DNA from: Dehalococcoidia bacterium | GTDB taxonomy: Bacteria; Chloroflexota; Dehalococcoidia; GIF9; UBA5629 | Assembly (NCBI GenBank): GCA_003142375.1 | Contig: PLME01000017.1 | Span: forward strand, 1-56,812 | Direction of reading: 5' to 3' | DNA: 56,812 nt | Shown here: positions 28,002 to 36,812 of the stretch, piece after piece | Layout of the letters: every line of letters begins with the position of its first letter | How positions within the stretch are numbered: position 1 is the first letter of the stretch | The notes under the pieces: generated by a model | Told to the model about the DNA's origin: nothing | Seen by the model: the letters and a program-made list of their open reading frames with translations, nothing else | The model's database searches: none | Made by a program: the position numbers and the translations under genes

Positions 28002-28907
28002 TTATAAATTGGTAGCCCTGTGCAGGCACTGCTTCCAGCGGGCATTGACCCAGTCCTGGAGCTCATCTATCTGTTCTTCAGTAATGGTCTTGAATCTGCC
28101 CTGTGAGATGAAATACTCGCGGACAGGTTGAAGGTTTCCTCCCCTGCGGGCCATCGATTCACTATGCGATGTCAACCTGAAAATACCGTCTTCTATTTCA
28201 TAAAGAACTACCAGGCCGGTCTCTACAGCCATCTCACCGATTTTTATCGTGTCGCTGAAGGGGAAAAGCCAGCCCGGCGGGCATGGTGTATGTACATGCA
28301 AAAAACGCGTACCTTCAATTGTCCGGGCCTTTTTAACTTTCTCGTATAAATCAAGGGGATAAGACGCCGAGCAGGTTGCTACATAAGGTATCCCATGAGC
28401 CTCCATTATGGCGGTCATATCTTTCTGGTACTGTTGCTTGCCCAGGACAGGGGTAGTGCCCGATACGGCGCCCAGCGGGGTAGAGCCCGAACGCTGATTG
28501 CCCGTGTTCATGTAGCCCTCGTTGTCGTAGCAAATGTAGATGAAATCCATCTGCCTCTCGGCAGCCCCGCTCAGGGATTGAATGCCAATGTCATGTGTTC
28601 CGCCGTCGCCGGCGAAGGCCAGCACGGTTATGCCCTTTTTGCCCAGCGCCTTTAAACCTGCTACCAGTCCGGTTGCCGATGCGCCAGTAGAAGCGAACGG
28701 TGTGTTTACACAGGGTACGTTGACCGCTGTAATGGGATACATGCCATGAAGCACTGTAGCGCAGCTTGCCGGCACAGTGACGATGCACTGACCCTCCAGC
28801 GCTTTCAGTATATGACGGTAGGCCAGTGACAGGGCGCATCCGGGGCAAGTCCGGTTGCCCGGTAAAATCCACTCTTGCTCAATTAAATTAACAGCGTTGG
28901 CTTTCAA
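28002..28907 (-). CDS. porB: Pyruvate/2-oxoacid:ferredoxin oxidoreductase beta subunit
   Basis: This 301-residue protein starts at TTG 28907, with GGGAG eight bases upstream. It carries CPGC near 19-22, a cluster ligand, and the thiamine-diphosphate site GDGGTHD near 102 followed by YDNEGYMNTG near 135. With PorA it forms the catalytic core that oxidises pyruvate (or another 2-oxoacid) to acyl-CoA, CO2 and reduced ferredoxin. It is the last gene of a porC-porD-porA-porB operon on the minus strand, 12 bases after porA. Confidence 0.93.
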   Translation of the reverse strand: MKANAVNLIEQEWILPGNRTCPGCALSLAYRHILKALEGQCIVTVPASCATVLHGMYPITAVNVPCVNTPFASTGASATGLVAGLKALGKKGITVLAFAGDGGTHDIGIQSLSGAAERQMDFIYICYDNEGYMNTGNQRSGSTPLGAVSGTTPVLGKQQYQKDMTAIMEAHGIPYVATCSASYPLDLYEKVKKARTIEGTRFLHVHTPCPPGWLFPFSDTIKIGEMAVETGLVVLYEIEDGIFRLTSHSESMARRGGNLQPVREYFISQGRFKTITEEQIDELQDWVNARWKQCLHRATNL

Positions 28908-28919
28908 ATCTGTATCTCC

Positions 28920-30140
28920 CTAAATCTCGCAAATCCATTCGGGGTAGTCGGGATTGACAACCGTTTCCTTGAGTGATGCTATGGCCTTTTTAGTAGCCTC
29001 AACCAGCTCCCGGGCCTTTACATCCCGTCCGCCCAGGCCGACTATGAAGTTCCTGACGGCAGCGTTGATATACGTTCCGTAAAGTGCGGATTTGATCTCC
29101 GAGCAGGTGGCGCCTTCGGACCCATAGCTGATATTCTTATCGAAAACCACGATAAGTTTAGACTTGCGCAGGGCCTGCACCACTTCCGATTTGGGGAAAG
29201 GACGGAAAACCCGTAATCCGAGCACACCAACCTTAATGCCCTGCTCTCGCAGCATATCCGCGGCCACGATAGCTTCCATAGCCAGACTGCCCATGGCTAC
29301 TATGGTTATCTCGGCATCCTCGTTGCGGTCCTCCCAGAATACATTGGCATAGTCACGGCCGAAGACCTGGTTGAATTCTTTGCCTGCTTTCACGATAACT
29401 TCCTTGGAATTTTGCAGAGCTTCCTGGAGAAGGTACCGTAGCTCCATATATCCGTGGCACAGCTTGCCGTCCACTCCCACCCGGGGATTGGCCAGGGTTA
29501 CCAGGTTATAGTTTTTGGGCTTGGCCGGATCAAGCACCGTATGCGGTTTGTAGTGTGGAAGATACTTGTCCACCTCTTCCTGAGTGGGAACATCAACCGG
29601 CATTTCGGTGTGTGAAAGTATATAGCCGTCATAGCAGACCATGACCGGGACAAAGACCTGCTCCGCTATCCGGTAGGCCTGGATTATGGTATCCAGGATC
29701 TCCTGATTGTTGCGGCAATATATCTGGATCCATCCGGTATCACGCTGAGAAATGGAATCCTGCTGGTCATTCAATACATTCCAGGGTGCACCGATGGCGC
29801 GGTTTACGCAGGCCAGGACTATCGGCAGGCGTGCTCCGGCGGCCCAATGCAGCATCTCGTGCATATAGGCTAAGCCGTGAGAACTGGTGGCGGTGAAAGT
29901 GCGTGCTCCCACCAGCGAAGCGGATGTGCATACGGCCATGGCGCTGTGTTCGCTTTCTACAGCTACGTATTCTGCCTGGAGTTCACCCTCCTCCACGTAT
30001 TGCGATAGCTGCTCTGTAAGAGGGGTCTGTGGGGTGATAGGGTAGGCGGCGATAACCTGCACACGGCTCATCATGGCAGCTATCGCAGCCGCCTGATTTC
30101 CGTCCAGTATATGTATGTTGGCCTTTCTCTGTATCGCCAT
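28920..30140 (-). CDS. porA: Pyruvate/2-oxoacid:ferredoxin oxidoreductase alpha subunit
   Basis: The start is set at ATG 30140 (MAIQRK), four bases after the porD stop codon; the open frame extends 39 bases further upstream into porD without a sensible start. The 406-residue product has the YPITPQTPLTE stretch of the thiamine pyrimidine-binding domain near the N-terminus and the C-terminal transketolase-like domain II (GLRVFRPFP). It is the large subunit of the four-subunit enzyme. The order C-D-A-B matches many anaerobes. Substrate is most likely pyruvate, though a branched oxoacid cannot be excluded. Confidence 0.93.
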   Translation of the reverse strand: MAIQRKANIHILDGNQAAAIAAMMSRVQVIAAYPITPQTPLTEQLSQYVEEGELQAEYVAVESEHSAMAVCTSASLVGARTFTATSSHGLAYMHEMLHWAAGARLPIVLACVNRAIGAPWNVLNDQQDSISQRDTGWIQIYCRNNQEILDTIIQAYRIAEQVFVPVMVCYDGYILSHTEMPVDVPTQEEVDKYLPHYKPHTVLDPAKPKNYNLVTLANPRVGVDGKLCHGYMELRYLLQEALQNSKEVIVKAGKEFNQVFGRDYANVFWEDRNEDAEITIVAMGSLAMEAIVAADMLREQGIKVGVLGLRVFRPFPKSEVVQALRKSKLIVVFDKNISYGSEGATCSEIKSALYGTYINAAVRNFIVGLGGRDVKARELVEATKKAIASLKETVVNPDYPEWICEI

Positions 30141-30144
30141 TATT

Positions 30145-30441
30145 TCAGCCTGCCGTTTTCTCTTCGTGAACCATGACAATAGCCTGCACTGGGCAAACCT
30201 GCGAGCAAATACCGCATCCCTTGCAGTATTCCAGGTTTATCAAAGGTGGAATGCCTTTAGTTATTACAGCTTCGGGACAATATAGCCAGCACAGAAAACA
30301 GGTGGGCTTGTTCAGCCTCGAAGTAGTGCACTTTTTATCGTCGATTACAGGCATCAGCGTGCGCCATTCACCGGTCCGGCCGGCTTCGCCTATGCCCGGT
30401 GATGACTCATCGCAAATGTGGTTACAATCTCTGGTTCCCAT
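30145..30441 (-). CDS. porD: 2-oxoacid:ferredoxin oxidoreductase delta subunit (2x 4Fe-4S ferredoxin)
   Basis: This 98-residue ferredoxin-like subunit has two cluster motifs. The first is irregular (Cys near 38, then CFLCWLYCP near 48-56) and the second canonical (CKGCGICSQVCP near 73-84). It passes electrons from the PorA/B core to external ferredoxin. It lies 11 bases after porC and 4 before porA, consistent with one transcript. Confidence 0.9.
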   Translation of the reverse strand: MGTRDCNHICDESSPGIGEAGRTGEWRTLMPVIDDKKCTTSRLNKPTCFLCWLYCPEAVITKGIPPLINLEYCKGCGICSQVCPVQAIVMVHEEKTAG

Positions 30442-30452
30442 GTTTTCAGGTC

Positions 30453-31043
30453 CTATTTGGCCAGCCTTGTGATTTCATATGTTTTGTTGACGGCTGCCAG
30501 GTTGATATCTACCGTGTTGGTGGAGAACCTTTCACGTATAATTGCCTCCAGGGTTGGCAGGTCGACTATTTTCGTGGCACGCACCAGTGCGCCCAGTATT
30601 GCGGTATTGACTATAACAAGTCCGGCCACTACCAACCCCAATTTTTCGCAGACTTTGGTGGCGTCGGCCGTGGCAATGTTGCATTCACACTTGATGCCCA
30701 GCTCTTTAGGTGAGAGCGGTGAATTTACAATCATCCAACCATTCTTGCCCAGCCCCTGCGTGACATCCGGATACGACAGCAGCGTATGGTCGAGTACCAC
30801 CACTATATCGGGGTTTTCCACCTGCGAGACTACCATGATGGGCTCACTGGCTATCCTGGTGGAAGCGCTGACAGGGGCTCCGCGCCTTTCAGCGCCGAAC
30901 GATGGTGCAGCGGTAACGCCCCGGTAACCTTTGGCATAGGCTGCGGCCGCAATAATTTTGGCTGCTGTTATCGCTCCCTGTCCTCCCCGTCCGTGCCATC
31001 GGATCTCAAGCGGCCTGTTGTTTAAGGAAGACTTGTGCGCCAT
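30453..31043 (-). CDS. porC: 2-oxoacid:ferredoxin oxidoreductase gamma subunit
   Basis: This 196-residue protein opens with RWHGRGGQGAITAAKIIA, the signature of the gamma subunit, which helps bind coenzyme A. The rest follows the family (SEPI near 67, then DHTLL and GKNGWMIVNS). It is the first gene of the por operon; the promoter should lie in 31044-31170. That gap includes AT-rich sequence with repeated TGATTGATTAATCATTCAT at 31124-31142, which I could not assign to a regulator. Confidence 0.92.
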   Translation of the reverse strand: MAHKSSLNNRPLEIRWHGRGGQGAITAAKIIAAAAYAKGYRGVTAAPSFGAERRGAPVSASTRIASEPIMVVSQVENPDIVVVLDHTLLSYPDVTQGLGKNGWMIVNSPLSPKELGIKCECNIATADATKVCEKLGLVVAGLVIVNTAILGALVRATKIVDLPTLEAIIRERFSTNTVDINLAAVNKTYEITRLAK

Positions 31044-31170
31044 TAGATATTTTCTCTCTCAGGGGTACGCGATGGACAACGAAAATATATGTTAACTCCG
31101 CCTTGTCCGTATGTCAAATAGATTGATTGATTAATCATTCATCTGCATAAATGATAGATCTTATACTGGC

Positions 31171-31935
31171 TTAGCGGCCAAAGGCAGACTGGGACTTTAA
31201 ATCGTCCTCATGGTCGATAAGCCATTTTCGATATTCCCGCCATTTTGGGCAATGCCTGGCGAGATATTCCCAGAACTTCCTGGAATGGTCCATATGTTTG
31301 AAATGGGCCAGCTCATGTATGATCACGTAATCAATAATCGTTTCCGGAGCCAGCAGCAATTTCCAGTTAATCGAAAGATTTCCCAGCGGCGAGGCGCTGG
31401 CCCAGCGTTTTCTCTGGCTGCGTATGGTAATTCGGCTATAACGGACTCCCATTACCTTCTGAAACCTATCGGCCTTTTCTTTAAAAATAAGTGCTGCCTG
31501 CTGGCGGTACCAGCCTTCGAGTATCTCGGTTCTGCTTTTTACTCCTGAACTATGTGGAATGTACAGCGTCTTACCTCTAAGAACTGGTGATGCGTCTGTG
31601 CCATTTTCCCCTGTTATTGCCAGTTCGAGTGTCCTGCCCATGAATGGTATTTTTTCGCCGTGGTCGACTTCTTTTTTGAAAAGGGGCATCTGCAGTGGTT
31701 TGGTCCCAGGGAGATGGCGCAATATCCAGTTGGACTTCTTCACCAGGATATCCAGTACCTGTTGACGGCTATATCTCTTCGGCACCACTACGGTCAGGCC
31801 TGATTCATTGCGTATTTCCAGCCGTATTCCCCGAATGCGGGCACTTTGTTTGAGAGTGTAGCTGACTATACGGTTTTGAAGTTTCACTTCTTGTTGGCCG
31901 ATTATAGTTAGGGGTCGCCTGTTTTTGGGCTTCAC
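31171..31935 (-). CDS. YgjP/DUF45-type zinc metallopeptidase
   Basis: This 254-residue protein starts at GTG 31935. It contains the zinc motif HELAHFKHMDHS (HELAH at 207-211, third ligand in the following KHMDHS) and the upstream RSQRKRWASASPLGNLSINWKLLLAP block of the YgjP/DUF45 family of M48-like metallopeptidases. It is likely cytosolic. Genes of this family are often encoded near restriction systems, but here the island is far away; biological role is unknown. Confidence 0.88.
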   Translation of the reverse strand: MKPKNRRPLTIIGQQEVKLQNRIVSYTLKQSARIRGIRLEIRNESGLTVVVPKRYSRQQVLDILVKKSNWILRHLPGTKPLQMPLFKKEVDHGEKIPFMGRTLELAITGENGTDASPVLRGKTLYIPHSSGVKSRTEILEGWYRQQAALIFKEKADRFQKVMGVRYSRITIRSQRKRWASASPLGNLSINWKLLLAPETIIDYVIIHELAHFKHMDHSRKFWEYLARHCPKWREYRKWLIDHEDDLKSQSAFGR

Positions 31936-32057
31936 GCATATATTGTATTTTCATCTAACACGACATACAAATAGCCCCCTTATTGATAAGAGGATGATGA
32001 AGGGGTAAACTTCTATATCGGTTAGCAGAGGAAAAACATGTGGAGAATTGAAGTTCA

Positions 32058-32753
32058 GTGAAGTGTCTGATTCTGGCCAGCGGGTTCGGTACACGGATGC
32101 ACCCGTTAACGCTCAACCATGCCAAAGCCCTTCTGCCGTACAAGGGCAAACCTATGATCAACCACATTGTAGATAAAATTCCCCCCGGCATCGAAATCCT
32201 GGTAAACGTGAATAAAAAATTCGAAGCCGATTTTTATCAGTGGCGGAAACTGCAGGTCGGGGAAATCACAATTTGCGTAGAAGAAGTGTATTCCGATGAA
32301 GGAAAGCTGGGCGCCATTGGATCGCTTGCTCATTGGATAAAGGAAAAGAACATCGATGAAGACTTGCTGCTCTTTGGAAGCGACAACTATTTCGAATTCG
32401 ATGTATCCCGGTTCATAGGGGCGTATAACGGTAATAATATGCTCATAGCAGTTTACGATGTCGGCGATCTTTCCAAAGCTACCAGATATGGAGTTGTAAT
32501 GCTTCAAGGAAGCAGGGTAATTGAACTGGAGGAAAAACCGGCCTACCCCAAATCGAGCCTGGTATCGACGGCCTGCTGGATTATCCCATCAAGGGTTTTC
32601 CCGTTTGTAACGGAGTTCTGTCTTGAATCCAAAAGGGACAACCTGGGTAACTTTATAACTTATCTTACAGAAAGGGACCAGGTTTTCGCCTTCCCCTTTA
32701 AAGAGACGTGGATAGATATCGGCAATCTTGAGCTCTATAATTCGACGAAATAA
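32058..32753 (+). CDS. Sugar-phosphate nucleotidyltransferase
   Basis: This 231-residue protein starts at GTG 32058. It has the nucleotide-binding start LILASGFGTRMHPLT and the KALLPYKGKPMI motif of the NTP-transferase family (RfbA/GlmU/ManC-type). LLFGSDNYFEFD near 100-111 supplies the metal-binding aspartate. It would activate a sugar-1-phosphate to a nucleotide sugar, which fits the glycosyltransferases in the first 10 kb, though it is not linked to them. The exact sugar is not predictable. Confidence 0.8.
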   Translation: MKCLILASGFGTRMHPLTLNHAKALLPYKGKPMINHIVDKIPPGIEILVNVNKKFEADFYQWRKLQVGEITICVEEVYSDEGKLGAIGSLAHWIKEKNIDEDLLLFGSDNYFEFDVSRFIGAYNGNNMLIAVYDVGDLSKATRYGVVMLQGSRVIELEEKPAYPKSSLVSTACWIIPSRVFPFVTEFCLESKRDNLGNFITYLTERDQVFAFPFKETWIDIGNLELYNSTK

Positions 32754-32858
32754 GCCGTCGTTTGAATACACCTGTACAGTACTAGGGTATTCCCATAGAA
32801 AACGATATAATTGAAAATGATCACATTAATCTAAGTTTTCCGAACAGGGGGTAATTCA

Positions 32859-33233
32859 ATGGAAGATGTCGAAAATATGGTTAAGACTACCATTAGCCAG
32901 ATTGAAAAGGTATTGAGCAGTAAAACGGTCGTCGGCGAACCGATCACCGTGGGCGATACAACGTTGATTCCCTTGCTCAGCGTTGGTTTCGGATTTGGCG
33001 CAGCCGGAGGCGCCGGAACCGGCGACTCAAAACAGCCAAATGAAGGTGTGAAGGGTGGTACCGGCGGGGCCGGCGGTATGCGTCCCATCGCCATAATCAT
33101 AATTGATAAAGATGGTGTCCGCATCGAACCCATCAAGAGCAGTGTGGCGGCCGCCATAGAGAAATTGAGTGAAAAAGTTCCGGGTGTGGTGGAGAAGATA
33201 GCTGATAAGTGGGGAGAACGGAAAAAGGAGTAG
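32859..33233 (+). CDS. YtfJ/GerW-like protein
   Basis: This 124-residue protein has the YtfJ pattern: VVGEPITVGDTTLIPLLSVGFGFGAAGG (about 24-51), a Gly-rich loop, then GGMRPIAIIIIDKDGVRIEPI. In Bacillus the family member YtfJ is needed for spore germination, but the family is widespread in non-spore-formers, and no sporulation genes are seen here. The DUF2953 gene starts 7 bases downstream. Confidence 0.85.
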   Translation: MEDVENMVKTTISQIEKVLSSKTVVGEPITVGDTTLIPLLSVGFGFGAAGGAGTGDSKQPNEGVKGGTGGAGGMRPIAIIIIDKDGVRIEPIKSSVAAAIEKLSEKVPGVVEKIADKWGERKKE

Positions 33234-33239
33234 TCACCT

Positions 33240-33812
33240 TTGACACTCATCATTACCGGTCTGGTTATCCTGATCGTTATTATATTTCTGCTGGCGCTCC
33301 CCCTGGAAATTGAAGTCCTGGCGCTGGTTCACGGTCATGCTGATCTCAGGGTGAGGCTGAAATTAATTTACGGCCTCATATCGTGGAAGCTCAATAAGGC
33401 CAGAGGTCCTGATTCTGAACCAGTGATCCAGCCCGAAGGCAAAGACGATCTTGCGGTTTTTTCAAATATCTACGAAGCAGTTCAAACCAGAGGTATCTGG
33501 GAGCAGATCCAGCTTCTACTAAAACGTCTCTCGGGACATGTAAAAATACGGCACATCGAATCCGATTTTAAGATCAGCCTGGGCGATGATTACTACACAG
33601 GTATGCTGGCTGGTTTGACCATACCACTGGCCTTGATATTAAATCAGCGTTTTGGAGCCGATATAAGGATGGTGCCAGCCTTTGAGGAGGACCTGGTAAT
33701 GGAAGGTTACCTTAAAAGCAGCATCGGTGTCCGTCCAGTAGAGGTCATCATACCTTGCCTGGCTTTCCTCTGCTCCCCATCGGTGCGACAAGTGAGGAAG
33801 ATACTATTTTAA
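33240..33812 (+). CDS. DUF2953-family protein (YtfI-like)
   Basis: This 190-residue protein starts at TTG 33240, with AAGGAG nine bases upstream inside the end of ytfJ. It has one N-terminal membrane helix (about 2-22) and a soluble region containing RLKLIYGLISWKL and the GLDDYYTGMLAGLT-like block of DUF2953. In Bacillus the same pair (ytfI-ytfJ) occurs next to each other, so the coupling is conserved outside sporulation. Function unknown. Confidence 0.8.
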   Translation: MTLIITGLVILIVIIFLLALPLEIEVLALVHGHADLRVRLKLIYGLISWKLNKARGPDSEPVIQPEGKDDLAVFSNIYEAVQTRGIWEQIQLLLKRLSGHVKIRHIESDFKISLGDDYYTGMLAGLTIPLALILNQRFGADIRMVPAFEEDLVMEGYLKSSIGVRPVEVIIPCLAFLCSPSVRQVRKILF

Positions 33813-33817
33813 ATCCC

Positions 33818-34069
33818 ATGGAAACTATAAATGTAAGCAGTGAACCACCCCTCGAATTGGGTAACGTGCGGGTAATCCCTCTGGTCAAGAGATCAATAGT
33901 ATCCCTGGACCTCAAGGGCTTTGTCACCTATCATGCTACTAAGGAACCTGTCTTGCTCATTGTAGAATATGAGCAATCCAAACGTGCCTACAGGATCACC
34001 GGTGAGGAGATTAGCTTCGAAGCTTTAAAAGCGGAATACCCGGACCTTATGTCTGATCCTGAGCAATGA
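33818..34069 (+). CDS. Small conserved protein after the YtfI/YtfJ pair
   Basis: The start at ATG 33818 (METINVSS) follows the DUF2953 stop by five bases; the frame is open upstream, but that stretch overlaps DUF2953. The 83-residue protein is soluble, with an alternating hydrophobic pattern (KRSIVSLDLKGFVTY, EPVLLIVEYEQSKRAYRI) and no motif I recognise. Operon position makes it a likely companion of the YtfI/YtfJ pair. The last 23 bases overlap the converging NYN gene. Confidence 0.6.
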   Translation: METINVSSEPPLELGNVRVIPLVKRSIVSLDLKGFVTYHATKEPVLLIVEYEQSKRAYRITGEEISFEALKAEYPDLMSDPEQ

Positions 34070-34721
34070 CCTGTTCCTGAATTGTGAGCTGTTCCTGCAC
34101 CGGAGCGTGGTTTTCTTGTGAAGGGCTGGCGATAATTGCTGTGGTGGTGGATGGCCTGAAGTGCGGCGGTCGCCTTCTCCTGGGTGGATACTGGCGCTGG
34201 CCGGTCGTCCATAAACCGGTGAAGAATTTTCTATCTAATTCGTGCAGGTAATCGGCTGAATTCAGCAGATCTCTGGAGGCGGCGTTTTCAAAATAGGCCA
34301 CTTCAATGTGTTTGCCCATATCTTTGACCACCTGCAGTGTGTAGCCGAAATCGGAATCACCGCTGACCAGTATAGCTATATCATATGAGTTGTTGGCTGC
34401 AAAATATAGCAGGTCCGTGGCCAGCATCACGTCTATTCCCCTTTCCACTGGTATACCTTGCGACAGCTTGGTTGTTCCCAATCGCAGCTCCAGGTAAGGG
34501 GTTTTTCGCAGGGTCTCCAGGAAGTCCTGTTGTTCCCTTTGTCCCTCCACCCTCAGGTTGGCGTCCTGAAGGACGTTGTAATAGTAGGTCCGGATAAGGC
34601 GTCGGGAGCCGCACAGTTTCTTGGTGAATTCAGCAAAATTAAGATCGACGCGTTTGAAATTGTTTTTTAAAGAATGGTAAAGATTGCTACCATCAATAAA
34701 TATAGCAACCCGGTCGTGCAT
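34047..34721 (-). CDS. NYN-domain protein (LabA/PIN-like nuclease fold)
   Basis: GGGAGG lies just upstream of ATG 34721, setting this start over the ATG 36 bases further. The 224-residue product begins RVAIFIDGSNLYHSL, the conserved first aspartate of NYN domains. GDSDFGYTLQVVK near 115 gives the second acidic cluster. This family includes RNA-cleaving enzymes, so a role in RNA processing is plausible. The last 60 residues are Arg/Pro/Gln-rich and probably disordered. The 3' end overlaps the gene on the opposite strand by 23 bases. Confidence 0.85.
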   Translation of the reverse strand: MHDRVAIFIDGSNLYHSLKNNFKRVDLNFAEFTKKLCGSRRLIRTYYYNVLQDANLRVEGQREQQDFLETLRKTPYLELRLGTTKLSQGIPVERGIDVMLATDLLYFAANNSYDIAILVSGDSDFGYTLQVVKDMGKHIEVAYFENAASRDLLNSADYLHELDRKFFTGLWTTGQRQYPPRRRRPPHFRPSTTTAIIASPSQENHAPVQEQLTIQEQVIAQDQT

Positions 34722-34831
34722 TATTACCTCCCCATCAAGTTGCCCGATATCAGGCAACCCGGCTGATTATTGTAAATGAAATACATTGCTAGAGCTATTA
34801 TACTTGATTAATTGTCTAACTGTTTTTTGTT

Positions 34832-36766
34832 TTATTGATTTTGCAGAGGCTTTTCGATCTTGTACCACAGCTTATCACCATCGGTAATAAATTCGATATT
34901 GCCCTGTTTTGCCGTTATGAATATTCGCTCACTCCCTATCTGCGCGGTGAGCTTGTTGAGGACCTCGCTGCTGGGGTGTCCGAACCTGTTGACGGCGCCT
35001 GCCGATATAGCGGCCGCCGCTGGATTGGCTATTGCCAGGAATTGATCGGAAGTCGATCCCCTACTGCCGTGGTGGGCGATCTTAAGGACAGCGCAACGCA
35101 AATCGGCCCTGTTCTCCATTAAATACCGCTCTGCCTCCATTCCTATATCGGATGTCAGAAGGAAACTGACTTTATTGCATGTCAGGCGGAGCACAAGGGA
35201 GTTATTGTTGGCATCGTCGGACGTACCTGCATGCAAAGGCTGCGGCGGGTTGAGGACATCCAGCCAGATATTCTCCCCAAGCTTTAACTTCTGGCCCGCG
35301 TGCAGTACCCACGGTCTAATAGATTTCTGCATAGCGACACCCATTAGTTCCCGGGAAAGTGCCGAATCATTGTTATAAGCGGTAAAGGCCAATCCGCTTA
35401 CATTGTACCGGCTGAAAAGCTCCAGCGCGCCGGTGCAATGGTCGGATTGCAGCTGGGTCTGTATCAGTAAGTCAATATGCCTGTCCCAGAAGGGCAGATT
35501 ATTGCCCAGCTGCGTGCAGGCTGATAGGGGGTCGGGACCCGAGTCGACCAGTATGTTCTGCCCCTCCGGTGTCCTGATCAGTATCGATTCTCCCTGGCCC
35601 ACGTCAAATACAAAAACATGCAGTTTACCGTCGGGAAGCATACTGAACGCAGTCCAAACCAATATATTAGCTAAGAGTAAAAAAGACAGCATCCAGTAAA
35701 GATAGGGCCTGGATACAATTTTCCCGATATTATTGAGTCCGCCTATGAAGCGAGGATAAAATGACTGAATGATGCTGATTACCTGCTGCCTGTACTTTAT
35801 GCTCAGTAATATACCAACCAGGATTACATAATATAGTAATACTTGCCAGGTTTCGAGCTTGAAGTTCTGAATGTATGAGATCGGAATGGCACTGAAAATA
35901 CGGACGACAAGTATAAAGTAGCTTAAAAATAGCCAGTCAATCCAGCCGAGGACAATACCGAAGGGTTGCCAGACAAGGCCTGCCAGTGACGTAAAAATCG
36001 ATGCAACCATGATTGCCGGAAATGAAGGCATAAGAAAAAAGGTGGCTGGTGCACCGACCAGGGAAAAGGAATGGAAATCCCTGGCCGTCACCGGCCATGT
36101 GGCGATTATGGCGGCCATAGTAGTGCCGAAGCCAATAATGGCGATATTTTTTAATGATTGAGCATACCTGTGGCGTCCCGGTTCCTCTTGAGGGCTTATA
36201 AATTTGATTAAATAGGGCGCAATGAAGACCAGTCCCAGCATGGAAAAGAAGCTGAGTTGGAAGCTCGTATCCCATATGACCTCGGGCTGTACGGCTGCCA
36301 TGAGTGCAGCGGCAAGGCAAAGCGCTGCCAGACCATTGCGCTGCCTGCCCAGCAGCTCGGCAACCAGGAATACGCTTCCCATAATAGCCGCCCGTATCAT
36401 GGTGGCCGGCATGCCCGTCAGGATGGTATAAAGCCATAGGAAGGCAAGCGAGGTCCAGATATATAACCTGTTTTTCCTCCCGAACAGCCAGACCGAGGCT
36501 GAGAGTATCATGCCGAGGATGATGGTCAGGTTCTGCCCCGAAATAGCTATGAGATGCGTTGTGCCTGTGGCATAAAACGACTGAGTTAGCGGCGGTGGCA
36601 GGTTGCCTCGTAATCCCAGCAGGATGGCCTGCGCAAGCGAGCATTGAGGCTCCGGCAGACATTGCGAAAGGCTTTCTGCCAGCCTGTCGCGCAAATTATA
36701 GATCCATGACAGGGGTATGAAACCGCCGCCGGTGGAGAGCACGGTTACCGACGGATAGTTTATCAC
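34832..36766 (-). CDS. comEC: ComEC/Rec2 competence channel, C-terminal part (frameshifted from N-terminal part)
   Basis: This 644-residue frame contains the ComEC competence domain (ATGTTHLIAISGQNL near 66-80), several membrane helices (about 75-380) and the C-terminal metallo-beta-lactamase-like domain, with VGQGESILIRTPEG near 392 and KIAHHGSRGSTSDQ near 564. Full ComEC is about 750 residues; the first 150 lie in the separate frame at 36813-37271. The missing link, FDDFDYRDYLAHQG, is encoded between 36768 and 36816 in this frame. A six-G run at 36824-36829 accounts for the shift. ComEC is the inner-membrane DNA channel of natural transformation. Confidence 0.85.
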   Translation of the reverse strand: MINYPSVTVLSTGGGFIPLSWIYNLRDRLAESLSQCLPEPQCSLAQAILLGLRGNLPPPLTQSFYATGTTHLIAISGQNLTIILGMILSASVWLFGRKNRLYIWTSLAFLWLYTILTGMPATMIRAAIMGSVFLVAELLGRQRNGLAALCLAAALMAAVQPEVIWDTSFQLSFFSMLGLVFIAPYLIKFISPQEEPGRHRYAQSLKNIAIIGFGTTMAAIIATWPVTARDFHSFSLVGAPATFFLMPSFPAIMVASIFTSLAGLVWQPFGIVLGWIDWLFLSYFILVVRIFSAIPISYIQNFKLETWQVLLYYVILVGILLSIKYRQQVISIIQSFYPRFIGGLNNIGKIVSRPYLYWMLSFLLLANILVWTAFSMLPDGKLHVFVFDVGQGESILIRTPEGQNILVDSGPDPLSACTQLGNNLPFWDRHIDLLIQTQLQSDHCTGALELFSRYNVSGLAFTAYNNDSALSRELMGVAMQKSIRPWVLHAGQKLKLGENIWLDVLNPPQPLHAGTSDDANNNSLVLRLTCNKVSFLLTSDIGMEAERYLMENRADLRCAVLKIAHHGSRGSTSDQFLAIANPAAAAISAGAVNRFGHPSSEVLNKLTAQIGSERIFITAKQGNIEFITDGDKLWYKIEKPLQNQ

Positions 36767-36812
36767 CGAATATATGCCCTGATGTGCCAGGTAATCCCGG
36801 TAATCGAAATCA

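Noticed and set aside
32859-33233. Evidence of sporulation from the YtfJ-like gene
   Set aside because: YtfJ homologues occur widely in non-spore-formers and no other sporulation gene is present.
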